DNA of 35,545 nt, from NCBI RefSeq assembly GCF_012349115.1, contig NZ_PQIG01000114.1:1-35545 (forward strand), given 5' to 3'. Positions within the stretch are counted from its first letter, which is position 1. Each line of letters starts with the position of its first letter. Shown here one piece after another: positions 6,783-14,858 of this stretch. The notes beneath the pieces are model-generated. The model did no database searches. It was not told the DNA's origin and saw only the letters and a list, made by a program, of their open reading frames with translations. Origin of the DNA: Rhizobium ruizarguesonis (GTDB taxonomy: Bacteria; Pseudomonadota; Alphaproteobacteria; Rhizobiales; Rhizobiaceae). The translations under genes and the position numbers were made by a program.

Positions 6783-7982
6783 ATGAGTCGGCCGGATTAC
6801 ATCCCGAGTCTCGATGGCCTGCGCGGTGTCGCTGCGCTTCTGGTCGTTGGAGCCCATATTGGCCTTATCTTTCCAATCACAGCTCCGCATCTCGTGACGA
6901 TGGGCGACGAAGCTGTCGGTTTGTTTTTTGCTCTCAGCGGCTTCCTGATGGCTCATCTCTACGGCTCACGGCCGGTCACGAGAGAAAACGTGCTGGATTT
7001 TCTTGTGAGCCGCTTTGCCCGCATCTATCCGGTTTATCTGGCGGCCGTCGTTCTCGTGGCGATGCTGTCGAGCTTGCAAAATCTGGATTTTGTTCAGCCG
7101 ATCGTTAGCGGCACGGATTTTGTGCGTCATATCTTTCTTCTCGGCTCGAGTGGTGTTTTCTGGTCGATACCACCCGAGATCCAATTCTATCTGCTCTTTC
7201 CCGTCCTGTGGCTTTGCTTGGCTCAGCCGCACCGCCATAGCGGCATGATTGTGGGCCTCGCCGTGGTCGTCGTCGTTGATGGCCTGGTTGAATTGCCTGG
7301 CCCGGGAATCCTGCTCGCCTCCAAGCTCCCGTACTTTCTTTTCGGGGCACTGGCCGGAATGATGCATTCCCACTGGAACAGCTGGATTCCATCTGCCCTC
7401 ACAGGCATTTTAACACTTTTCCTTCTGGCGGTGTTTTTCACTTACCGGCATATCTTGCCCGGCTTTTCCCCGGAATTTTGGAGCCTGCAAAGTGCGGTGG
7501 CCGCGGCCGTCATTGTCGGGCTCGTGGCTCGACAGCCTCCCATCGCTGCCCGTGTCCTGGCAGCCGCACCAGTACGGTTTTTCGGAAGGATCAGTTTTTC
7601 ACTTTATCTTTTCCATGTCCCCATCATGTTCCTGGCGCGTCTGACTTTTGATGCCTTGATGCCCGAACCGGCGCTCATCATGGTGACGCTTTTCGTTGCG
7701 GCAGTCGGGGCATGGTTCATCCACGAGACGATCGAGGTTCCAGGCCGGCGGCTGCTGGTCCAGCTATGGCAGGATAATCGCTCGCGTCTGGTTTGGCGCG
7801 AAACTCCGGTCGGCCAAATGGACCGCGCGATCCTCGACCTGCAAGAGGTCGAAAAGCGCCTGCTGAGCGGCGCAACGTCAGCCATGGCCGATCAACGACA
7901 AATCTCGACGACGGCTGCATCCTGGGATGGAGCCGACGGCGCGGTCGTTCAAGATAATCGCGACGAGAAGCTTCGCGCATAG
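6783..7982 (+). CDS. Acyltransferase family 3 (OafA/ExoZ-type) membrane protein
   Basis: The 399-residue polytopic protein starts with YIPSLDGLRGVAALLVVGAHI, the AT3 signature with the R-G and membrane His, followed by LFFALSGFLMAHLY and RFARIYPVYLAAV. About ten hydrophobic helices run to residue ~320. Such proteins O-acylate exopolysaccharides, lipopolysaccharide O-antigen, peptidoglycan or Nod factors, using cytosolic acyl-CoA. A hydrophilic tail of about 70 residues (after LLVQLWQ) is unusual for the shortest members. The codon mix is richer in A/T-ending codons than neighbouring genes, and the gene stands alone without other polysaccharide genes, so lateral gain is possible. Ribosome site is weak. 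The polymer acted on is unknown. Confidence 0.87.
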   Translation: MSRPDYIPSLDGLRGVAALLVVGAHIGLIFPITAPHLVTMGDEAVGLFFALSGFLMAHLYGSRPVTRENVLDFLVSRFARIYPVYLAAVVLVAMLSSLQNLDFVQPIVSGTDFVRHIFLLGSSGVFWSIPPEIQFYLLFPVLWLCLAQPHRHSGMIVGLAVVVVVDGLVELPGPGILLASKLPYFLFGALAGMMHSHWNSWIPSALTGILTLFLLAVFFTYRHILPGFSPEFWSLQSAVAAAVIVGLVARQPPIAARVLAAAPVRFFGRISFSLYLFHVPIMFLARLTFDALMPEPALIMVTLFVAAVGAWFIHETIEVPGRRLLVQLWQDNRSRLVWRETPVGQMDRAILDLQEVEKRLLSGATSAMADQRQISTTAASWDGADGAVVQDNRDEKLRA

Positions 7983-7983
7983 C

Positions 7984-8421
7984 TCAGCTAAGTTCTTGGG
8001 CTAGTCCGATGAGAAGCCCTCCAGGCCCGCGGATGTAGCAGAGCCGATAGATGTCTTGATAGTCCACGACTTCGCCGACGAGCTGCGCGCCGCGCTTGCT
8101 GAGCCTTTCAAGCGTCTCTTTGATATCGTCAACGGTGAACATGACGCGGAGGTAGCCGAGCGCGTTGACCGGCGCGTTGCGGTGATCTGCGACGACAGGC
8201 GGCGTGAGGAAGCGGGAGAGCTCGAGCCGGCTGTGGCCATCCGGTGTGCGCATCATGGCAATCTCGACATGCTGATTGCCCAGTCCAGTGACACGCCCCG
8301 CCCATTCTCCTTCGATCGCAGCCCGCCCTTCGAGCTCGAGGCCGAGCTCGCGAAAGAAATCAATCGTCTCTTCGAGGTCATTGACCACGATTCCTACGTT
8401 GTCCATCCGTTTGAGCGGCAT
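7984..8421 (-). CDS. VOC-family (glyoxalase/bleomycin-resistance fold) protein
   Basis: The 145-residue protein contains one VOC module pair: beta-alpha-beta-beta-beta around MDNVGIVVNDLEETIDFFRELGLELEGRAA and a second around YLRVMFTVDDIKETLERLSKRGAQLVGEV, ending with YIRGPGGLLIGLAQEL. The metal-ligand pattern looks partly conserved (HVEIAMM; the C-terminal Glu). The family covers lyases, dioxygenases and resistance proteins, so no substrate is assigned. The start at 8421 (MPLKRMDN) has GGGAG upstream; an extension to 8499 is not supported by the family. It converges with the acyltransferase gene, with one base between them. Confidence 0.82.
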   Translation of the reverse strand: MPLKRMDNVGIVVNDLEETIDFFRELGLELEGRAAIEGEWAGRVTGLGNQHVEIAMMRTPDGHSRLELSRFLTPPVVADHRNAPVNALGYLRVMFTVDDIKETLERLSKRGAQLVGEVVDYQDIYRLCYIRGPGGLLIGLAQELS

Positions 8422-8774
8422 GTGTCCAATCTCCCAATCTACAAGGTGTCGCCTAGCATCGACGTCAGCAGGACATTGGAAGTCGGAGCAGACTGTCAAG
8501 ATAAGGCAACCAGTTCTTCCTCCGCCTAGCCTTCATTGAATGCAGCAATGATTGGTAAGGCGGGCCGCTTGGTTTAGCGCACGACCCCGAAAATCGGATT
8601 CGATTTTCGGAAAGGATTATGCGCAAGCTCAAAGTGCTAGAGTGTCCTATTGGACGGGTGGCGCTCCAGTGTGCAGTCCGAATGTCGCACCGGCTCCATG
8701 CGATGTCGGTGCGCCGCACGGATTCGAAACCGGCCTCGCTTAAGCTTGCATCCTCATCTTCAGAAGGCGCCCCC
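8422..8774. other. Intergenic region upstream of sdaA, 353 bases
   Basis: This divergent region separates the VOC gene from sdaA. Its main content is the RIME-like repeat at 8585-8655. An in-frame extension of sdaA back to 8619 passes through the repeat and is not accepted as coding. Confidence 0.6.
8585..8655. repeat. RIME-like palindromic intergenic repeat, copy 1
   Basis: It begins with CCGAAAATCG-GATT-CGATTTTCGG (8587-8610, a perfect 10-bp palindrome arm pair), continues with AAAGGATTATGCGCA, and ends with a small hairpin GTCC-TATT-GGAC (8644-8655). A second, diverged copy in the same orientation lies at 10679-10752. Two palindromes joined by a conserved ATGCGC linker recall the Rhizobium-specific intergenic mosaic elements (RIME); this naming is from memory. 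Confidence 0.75.
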
Positions 8775-10178
8775 ATGTTTCTCTCGGTATTCGATGTCTT
8801 CAAGATTGGTGTCGGGCCGTCGAGCTCGCACACGATGGGTCCGATGTCGGCCGCCAACCGGTTTCTCGAGCTGATCCTCTCGAACGAATGGCCGCGGCCG
8901 TCATCAGGCGCGCAGGTCACAGCCATCAAGGTCAGCCTGCACGGCTCGCTCGCCCATACCGGTATCGGACACGGCACGGGCAGGGCTGTCATTCTCGGGT
9001 TGATGGGCGAGGCGCCCGACAGCGTCGATCCCGACAAGATGGACGGCATCGTCGACACGGTGGAGCGCACCGGCCGCATCACGCCGGATGGGCATCCCGC
9101 CTATCAGTTCCAGCCGAAAACCGACTTGGTCTTCGACAAGAAACAGCCATTGCCCGGCCATGCAAACGGCATGGTCTTTTCCGCCTATGACAGGGACGGC
9201 CGGCTGCTCGTCAAGCGCATCTACTATTCGGTCGGCGGCGGCTTCGTCGTCACCGACACCGAGCTGGAGCAGATGCGGGCGAAGAAGAACGCGGCTGGCG
9301 GCACGCGCGTACCCTATCCCTTCTCCACCGCCAAGCAGATGCTCGAGATGGCGGAGCGCTCCGGCCTGTCGATCGCGCAGATGAAGCGGGCGAACGAAGA
9401 AAGCCAGCGCAGCCCCGAGGAGCTCGATCAGGGGCTCGACCGCATCTGGGAGGCGATGCGTTCCTGCATCGAGCGCGGCCTCAAGGTCGAGGGCATCATG
9501 CCGGGCGGTCTCAACGTCAAGCGGCGCGCGCGCAGGATTCACGACAAGCTGGAAGAGGAATGGCGCAGCAACCGCATCAACCCGTTGCTCGCCAACGACT
9601 GGCTGAGCGTCTATGCGATGGCCGTCAATGAAGAGAACGCGGCCGGCGGGCGGGTCGTCACGGCGCCGACCAACGGCGCGGCCGGCGTCATTCCGGCAAC
9701 GATCCGCTACTACGAGCATTTCCACGAGGACTGGGACCAAAACGGCATCCGCGACTATCTGCTGACGGCCGCTGCCATCGGCGGGATCATCAAGCACAAT
9801 GCCTCGATCTCGGGCGCTGAAGTTGGCTGTCAGGGCGAGGTCGGCTCGGCGGCGGCGATGGCTGCCGCAGGCCTTGCCGCCGTCATGGGCGGCACGCCGG
9901 AGCAGATCGAGAACGCCGCCGAAATCGCGCTCGAACATCATCTCGGCATGACCTGCGATCCGATCGCAGGCCTCGTGCAGGTTCCCTGCATCGAGCGCAA
10001 CGCGCTCGGCGCCGTCAAGGCCGTCACGGCGGCCTCGCTTGCCATCAAGGGCGACGGCCAGCATTTCGTGCCGCTCGACGCCTGTATCGAGACGATGCGC
10101 CAGACCGGCCACGACATGAGCGAGAAATACAAGGAGACCTCGACCGGAGGTCTTGCGGTTAACGTCGTTGAATGCTGA
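8775..10178 (+). CDS. sdaA: L-serine dehydratase, single-chain iron-sulfur type
   Basis: The 467-residue protein converts L-serine to pyruvate and ammonia with an oxygen-sensitive 4Fe-4S cluster. The N-terminal beta domain has the family motif [12 protein letters not shown] near residues 14-25. The C-terminal alpha domain has the cluster-binding Cys residues in [16 protein letters not shown] and [18 protein letters not shown], and the chain ends in the conserved terminal Cys (VNVVEC), which occupies the active site in characterised members. Length is normal. The ATG at 8775 ([12 protein letters not shown]) matches the family start. The DUF1489 gene follows after 61 bases, and RIME-like repeats flank the pair. 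Confidence 0.95.
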
Positions 10179-10239
10179 GTTTGTGGACGCTTGAAGCTTG
10201 GTGCTTGACGCTCGCTGCCAAAAGGATTTCAACGGCAGC

Positions 10240-10677
10240 ATGGCATTGCATCTCATCAAACTCTGCGTCGGCGCCGACTCGATCGACGATCTGCGCGAAT
10301 GGGTGGCGGAACGCTCGCTGCGCGCCATCGCCGCCGGCCTCGAGCCGCATTCGGTGCATACGACGCGCATGGCGCCGAAACGCATGGAGGAGCTGCTTGA
10401 CGGCGGTTCGCTCTACTGGGTGATCAAGGGGCAGGTGCAGGCGAGGCAGAAGCTGCTCGACATTGAGACCTTCACGGACGGCGAGGGGATTTCACGCTGC
10501 CGCCTGATGCTCGGCCCGGAGGTCATCGAGACGGCCGTGCAGCCGAAACGTCCCTTCCAGGGCTGGCGTTATTACACTGAGGACGACGTGCCGCGCGACC
10601 TGACAAGCCTTGGCGCCGGCATTGCCGAAATGCCCGCGGACCTTCGCCGCGAACTCACGGACCTTGGCCTGCTCTAA
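10240..10677 (+). CDS. DUF1489 family protein
   Basis: The 145-residue soluble protein begins MALHLIKLCVGADSIDDL and matches the alphaproteobacterial DUF1489 family throughout, including HTTRMAPKR, GSLYWVIKG and the RPFQGWRYY block near the C-terminus. No function is known for the family. AAGGA lies about 14 bases before the ATG, so spacing is loose. It is probably co-transcribed with sdaA. Whether it aids that enzyme or merely shares a transcript cannot be judged. Confidence 0.85.
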   Translation: MALHLIKLCVGADSIDDLREWVAERSLRAIAAGLEPHSVHTTRMAPKRMEELLDGGSLYWVIKGQVQARQKLLDIETFTDGEGISRCRLMLGPEVIETAVQPKRPFQGWRYYTEDDVPRDLTSLGAGIAEMPADLRRELTDLGLL

Positions 10678-10678
10678 T

Positions 10679-10752
10679 CCCCGAAATCGGAGTCGATTTC
10701 CGGAGGGGATCATGCGCGGATAGAAGGTGACAGCGTGCCCTTTCGGGCACGC
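10679..10752. repeat. RIME-like palindromic intergenic repeat, copy 2
   Basis: It starts two bases after the DUF1489 stop with CCGAAATCG...CGATTTCCGG (10681-10703), then AGGGGATCATGCGC, and ends in a stable hairpin GCGTGCCC-TTTC-GGGCACGC (10733-10752). It aligns with copy 1 at 8585-8655. The terminal hairpin differs in sequence but keeps pairing and loop size, and may act as the terminator of the sdaA-DUF1489 transcript. Confidence 0.75.
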
Positions 10753-10765
10753 GGCGCTCTGCAGT

Positions 10766-11038
10766 TCAGCGCAGGCGCAACTGTACCGGCGCGCTGCCGT
10801 CCGGCGAGGTCACATGCAAATGGATGCGGGCTTCGGGCTGAGAGTAACGCCAGGCACGGGCGCCATGGCACAGCAGCAGATTGATGAGATCCCGGGTCTT
10901 CGGAGACTTGGCCTTCGGCCGTTGCAGGCCGATCTCGGCAAGGCGCATAGCCGCCTCGTGCAGCGGATGCAGAGATGAGCGCCCTTTGGCCATGCGGCGG
11001 TCGGCTGGCACTCCTGGAAAATTCTCATTGATCGCCAT
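10766..11038 (-). CDS. Small hypothetical protein
   Basis: The 90-residue basic, soluble protein has a helical middle (LHPLHEAAMRLAEIGLQRP) and an Arg/His-rich C-terminal half. It has no signal peptide, membrane helix or known motif. Coding is supported by a good ribosome site (GGGGA six bases before the ATG) and a sensible protein composition. It ends shortly after the RIME-like hairpin. No family was recognised. Confidence 0.6.
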   Translation of the reverse strand: MAINENFPGVPADRRMAKGRSSLHPLHEAAMRLAEIGLQRPKAKSPKTRDLINLLLCHGARAWRYSQPEARIHLHVTSPDGSAPVQLRLR

Positions 11039-11151
11039 TGTTTTCCCCGTACGCAATACTGATCGAGTTCAAGAACGGTGGCCGGAAACGCAAACACCGA
11101 TTCCGGCCGTCACCAATGCCGCCGGCCATCTTGCAGGCAGCATCGAATAGC

Positions 11152-12753
11152 TCATTGGGCAGCCGCCCAGCACTTGATGCCGGCCTTCTTCAAGGCCTTG
11201 CAGGCGTTGACGGCATCTCGCTGATCGTCGAAGCCGCCAAATCGGGCGCGGTAAAGCTGGTCACCACCAGCGGCGTAGGCGACCGCGAAAGGCTTCGCCG
11301 AAGCCAGCGCTCTACCGCCCTTGCTCTTGGCGCTCTCCAGGAGATCCATGGCCATCTGCCGGTTCGGCGAGACGCCGACCTGCACGACCCAACCGCTGGG
11401 ACCATTGCTGGTTGAAGCGGCGCCAGTCGAAGTCGGAGTGGTCGAGGCGGTGGTGACCTCATCGACCGAGGTGTCGCCCTGTTCCGGCGGCATATAGGCG
11501 GGCGCCGGCGTCGGCACGGCAACCGACGCCTGCTGCTTGAAGGTCATGGTCTTGACTTTGGTCGGCGCCGGCATCGGCTGGGCTACCAGCGGATTGTCGG
11601 ATTTCGACTGAGCGGTCTCGGCATAGGCGACCTCGGTCTCGGCGACCTGATAACGCGTATCCGGCAGCGGGCCTTTGTGCGGCAGGCTGAGATCGGCGGC
11701 GGCGGCCGAAACCGGCGGCTGCGCTGCGGTGATGGTCTTTGCGACCTGCTGTTGGGCCATTTGCGGCTGAGCTTTCTGCTGGACCTTCTGCGGCTGGACC
11801 GGAGCGGGTGTCTCGATCATCGCCGGGGCAGGGGCTGCCTGGGCAATCAGCACCGACGATCCACCCCGGCTCGATGCCTTCGGCAGATAGGTGGCGATCA
11901 GATTGCGCATCTGGGCATCGCGGGCGGGCGTCGAGGCGCCGCCGAGCACGACGCCGACGATCGACTTGCCGTCGACCTGCACCGAGCTCACCAGATTGAA
12001 ACCGGCAGCGCGGGTGTAACCAGTCTTGATGCCGTCGACGCCGCGCACCGAACCGACCAGGCGGTTATGGCTGCGGATCGTGCGGCTGCCGAACTTGAAG
12101 GCGCGGGTGGAGAAATAGCCGTAATATTGCGGGAAATGCTGGCGAAGGGCGATGCCGAGGCGAGCCTGGTCGCGCGCCGTCGTCATCTGCGCCGTATTCG
12201 GCAGGCCGTTGGCGTTGCGATAGGTGGTGCGCGTCATGCCAAGCGCATGCGCCTTGGCGGTCATCAGCTGGGCGAAACGATCCTCGCTGCCGCCGCCCAG
12301 CATTTCGCCGAGCGCGGTTGCGGCATCATTGGCCGACAGGGTGACGAGACCGAGAATGCCCTGCTCGACGGTGATCGTGCCGCCGGCGCGGACGCCGAGC
12401 TTGGTCGGCGCCTGGGCTGCCGCATGAGCGGAGAAGGGGACCGGCGTATCGAGGCGGATGCGGCCCTGCTCCAATGCCTCGAAGGTCATGTAGATGGTCA
12501 TCATCTTGGTCAGGGAGGCGGGGTATTGCAACCGGTCGGCATTCTCGCTGTAGAGAACGTTGCCGGTCTTGGCGTCGACGACGATGCCTGCATATTTCGA
12601 ATTCGCCGCTTCTGCGTCGGCATTCACCGAATCGACCAGGACGATCGTGACGGCCACCGAAAGGATAGCCAGCAGCTTTGCCAGAAAGTTGCCGGATCGG
12701 GACGATGATACGGAGGAGACTGACCTTGACACTATTCCACTCTTCTCTTGCAT
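11152..12753 (-). CDS. D-alanyl-D-alanine carboxypeptidase (penicillin-binding protein 5/6 type) with SPOR domain
   Basis: The 533-residue envelope protein has an N-terminal membrane or signal segment (~23-41) and a peptidase S11 domain. The active-site triad motifs are S80-L-T-K83 (nucleophile), S140-A-N142 and K243-T-G245. It trims terminal D-Ala from peptidoglycan pentapeptides in the periplasm. A Pro/Gln/Ala-rich linker (~310-450) leads to a C-terminal SPOR domain (~455-533, GWVVQVGVSP...YRARFGGF), which binds denuded glycan at division sites. Such a domain pairing is typical of Rhizobiales. The start is uncertain: ATG at 12753 lacks a clear ribosome site, GTG at 12732 has a purine-rich stretch upstream, and a GTG at 12807 is possible. 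A 16-bp tandem duplication spans the chosen start. Confidence 0.92.
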   Translation of the reverse strand: MQEKSGIVSRSVSSVSSSRSGNFLAKLLAILSVAVTIVLVDSVNADAEAANSKYAGIVVDAKTGNVLYSENADRLQYPASLTKMMTIYMTFEALEQGRIRLDTPVPFSAHAAAQAPTKLGVRAGGTITVEQGILGLVTLSANDAATALGEMLGGGSEDRFAQLMTAKAHALGMTRTTYRNANGLPNTAQMTTARDQARLGIALRQHFPQYYGYFSTRAFKFGSRTIRSHNRLVGSVRGVDGIKTGYTRAAGFNLVSSVQVDGKSIVGVVLGGASTPARDAQMRNLIATYLPKASSRGGSSVLIAQAAPAPAMIETPAPVQPQKVQQKAQPQMAQQQVAKTITAAQPPVSAAAADLSLPHKGPLPDTRYQVAETEVAYAETAQSKSDNPLVAQPMPAPTKVKTMTFKQQASVAVPTPAPAYMPPEQGDTSVDEVTTASTTPTSTGAASTSNGPSGWVVQVGVSPNRQMAMDLLESAKSKGGRALASAKPFAVAYAAGGDQLYRARFGGFDDQRDAVNACKALKKAGIKCWAAAQ

Positions 12754-12887
12754 TTCAGATATTTGGCATTTCAGATTTTGGCAGGAACCGCACACCTCCC
12801 GCCGCACAGCTCGTCTTCTAAAATTACCGGTTGGGCGTTACCAATCCGTTTATGATGAATCGTTTATTTCGCTGTCCGGGGAGCATT

Positions 12888-13634
12888 TTAGGGACTTGTC
12901 GCAGAACGGTTCACAAGACGCGTTTCCACAAAGGTGCGGATAGCGGCATCAATATGTTCCCAGTCGTCGAGATGGCTGCTCGAAAAGCGGTAGAGAACGC
13001 TGAGATCCCTGCCGACCTTGATATCGCGCTGACAATCTCCGCTCGCCGCCTTGTCTGGGGCTGAAGGCAAAATGCAGCGCACGACGTAATCCGGCCCGCC
13101 CTTACCGGGCGCCGTCAGCAGTACCTCGTCGCCGTAACCCGCATCGGCGCGAAGACGATGCAGCGTCAGCCCGTTGCGGAAGGGCGCGGCCGGTCCTTCG
13201 AGCAGATGCGAATAGATCGGTTCCAGCCGCCCGGACATGTCGCGCGACATGGTGCCCTGGGTAACCTGCAGGAAGATCAGCCCGGAGGATTGGGCGACAT
13301 CGTCGAATCGAAGGTGGTTTTCCTTGCCGTAGCCCTGCATCTCAGGCCAGGCGAGGTAGAGATCGACGCGTTCGGCGGCGCCTTCATGCCTTTGACTCGG
13401 AAAGCGGATGGCGTTCTCGGGGAATTTCACGGTGTCGCGGCCGATGGCCAGCATGATTTCAGCCGTGCTGTCGGTGTTGCCGGCAAGCGAGATGTGCCGG
13501 CCGAACCAACGGCCGCCGATGCTGATGGCAACTGTCAGGACCGCCAGGACAGCGATCGCCGCCATCGTGCGGAGGAGAAACCCCATGGAAAAAAGCGGCT
13601 GCTCGTCGGGTGCGCTGTGCGCGGCATGGCTCAT
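12888..13634 (-). CDS. Membrane-anchored periplasmic hypothetical protein
   Basis: The 248-residue protein has a short cytosolic N-terminus, one membrane helix (FLLRTMAAIAVLAVLTVAISIGG, about 18-40) and a globular part of about 200 residues, presumably periplasmic. Two Cys residues late in the chain (VRCILP, SGDCQRD) could form a disulfide. No enzyme motif is visible, and I know it only as a conserved Rhizobiales type. The ATG at 13634 is preferred over a frame extension to 13673; its ribosome site is weak. A TTAG-N7-TTAA sequence about 90 bases upstream (13725-13739) resembles a CtrA box with one mismatch. Confidence 0.75.
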   Translation of the reverse strand: MSHAAHSAPDEQPLFSMGFLLRTMAAIAVLAVLTVAISIGGRWFGRHISLAGNTDSTAEIMLAIGRDTVKFPENAIRFPSQRHEGAAERVDLYLAWPEMQGYGKENHLRFDDVAQSSGLIFLQVTQGTMSRDMSGRLEPIYSHLLEGPAAPFRNGLTLHRLRADAGYGDEVLLTAPGKGGPDYVVRCILPSAPDKAASGDCQRDIKVGRDLSVLYRFSSSHLDDWEHIDAAIRTFVETRLVNRSATSP

Positions 13635-13756
13635 GGCGGTTCTTCGCGTTTCGGTCCGCCGCAGGAAGAACATGAGCCGCCGGTGCCGATGATGAATCTC
13701 ATCGTCATGATCGAGCCGGTAGGGTTAACAATTCGCTAAGATGCTGGTGAGGTAAG

Positions 13757-13801
13757 GCTTTAAAAGAGGGCGAGCCGTTCCCGGGACAGCGGGAACGGCT
13801 C
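13757..13801 (-). terminator. Intrinsic terminator after the BTLCP gene
   Basis: A perfect 12-bp stem (GAGCCGTTCCCG at 13772-13783, CGGGAACGGCTC at 13790-13801) with a 6-base loop is followed on the minus strand by GCCCTCTTTTAAAG. It lies 78 bases past the stop of the leftward gene that ends at 13879. Confidence 0.75.
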
Positions 13802-13878
13802 TTGGGCACCGGTCGGGGACGGGATGCGGGGACTGACCGGGCCGCAGGCTGCAGCCGGCATTGGCCGGCAGGCTGTTC

Positions 13879-14484
13879 TTACTTGACGCTACCGACCGCG
13901 ACAGCGCGGCCGTCCTGAAGCTTCGACCAGCGGGCCGGATCGTCGGCGGACTGGCGCTTCAAATAGGTGTATTCGGTATCCGACCACAGCAGCACCTTGT
14001 TGCGCATGTTGTCGAGGATGAAGTCGCCGTGATCGGTGCGAACCGTCAGTACGGCATGGCCTTCGCCATTCGGCTGCAGCACGACGGTGATCAGCGTGTC
14101 GGACGGCGAGAAACCGTCGTCGATCAGCATCTTGCGCTTCAGCAGGGCGTAATCCTCGCAATCGCCGACGGTGCGCGGATAGGCCCAGCGCTCCTCGACA
14201 CCGTAGATCTGCTCGTCCGTCATCGGCTGGATCGTCGAGTTGACGGTGTAGTTGACCTTGAGAATTTCCTTCCAGCGGTCCTCGGTGAGGATGGCCGGTC
14301 CGGCATCGCCGCCGACTTCGACACATTCCGTCGGATTCGCCTTGCAGAATTCGTAATGTCCGATCGGCGGGCTGGCATTGCCTGCCAGGGCCATGCTGGC
14401 GGGCATCGCCTGTCCCGAACCTGTCATTGCCATCATGATGGCACCAGCCAGAAGGCCGCCTTTCAGGATATTCGCAGTTGTCAT
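13879..14484 (-). CDS. Transglutaminase-like cysteine peptidase (BTLCP family)
   Basis: The 201-residue exported protein has a signal peptide (~1-26, ending GQA) and a bacterial transglutaminase-like cysteine proteinase domain. The predicted triad is Cys109 in RTVGDCEDYA, His143 in GEGHAVL and Asp158 in FILDN. The best studied relative, LapG of Pseudomonas, cleaves a surface adhesin under c-di-GMP control, but rhizobial members like this are shorter and often stand alone, and no LapD/adhesin partner is nearby. The substrate is therefore unknown. The start has a purine-rich site (GGGGAGACGGCA). A strong terminator lies downstream. Confidence 0.9.
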   Translation of the reverse strand: MTTANILKGGLLAGAIMMAMTGSGQAMPASMALAGNASPPIGHYEFCKANPTECVEVGGDAGPAILTEDRWKEILKVNYTVNSTIQPMTDEQIYGVEERWAYPRTVGDCEDYALLKRKMLIDDGFSPSDTLITVVLQPNGEGHAVLTVRTDHGDFILDNMRNKVLLWSDTEYTYLKRQSADDPARWSKLQDGRAVAVGSVK

Positions 14485-14858
14485 TGCCGTCTCCCCGTAA
14501 GTTGAGGTGACAATGGCACAGACGTTTTTATCTCACGGAAAATTACGTAATAGAATTAGAGGCTTAGTTGATTCAAATGCCGATAAAACTTGGCTAAAAA
14601 CAAACTTGAATGCGACTAAAATTCGATGCGGATTTGTCTCGAATTCGATTAAAATTGTAATCCACGCAACAAGGCTTTCGCCCGTGAAAAGGTTGCGTTG
14701 CCGTCCTCATGTTAAGGATTTTCGTTGAGCCGGATAAATTCCGGCGACCGGCCGGCGACGTGCGGTCGACCGTCGACGCCGCCGGAATCGACCGATTCGG
14801 CCGGCTCAAAAGCGGAATATCGCTCGGATCGCCGATCCTGGCGGAGAAATTATTTTTG
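14485..14858. other. Intergenic region, 374 bases, no gene seen
   Basis: The part nearest the BTLCP gene (about 14520-14670) is markedly AT-rich and should hold its promoter. The rest is GC-rich with short palindromes, including GCCGGA-TAAAT-TCCGGC at 14729-14745, which could contribute to termination of the iminopeptidase transcript. No convincing coding frame was seen. Confidence 0.5.

Noticed and set aside
8619..8774. N-terminal extension of sdaA
   Set aside because: It reads through the RIME-like repeat and precedes the conserved family start [12 protein letters not shown].
8904..10385. Long minus-strand open frame antisense to sdaA and DUF1489
   Set aside because: It covers two clear genes in the opposite frame and has no recognisable domain.
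11677..12708. 343-codon plus-strand open frame over the D,D-carboxypeptidase gene
   Set aside because: Antisense shadow; Gly/Arg/Asp-rich with no motif.
14594..14809. Short open frames in the 14485-14858 gap
   Set aside because: No ribosome site, no domain, and composition follows the AT-rich/GC-rich switch of the intergenic DNA.
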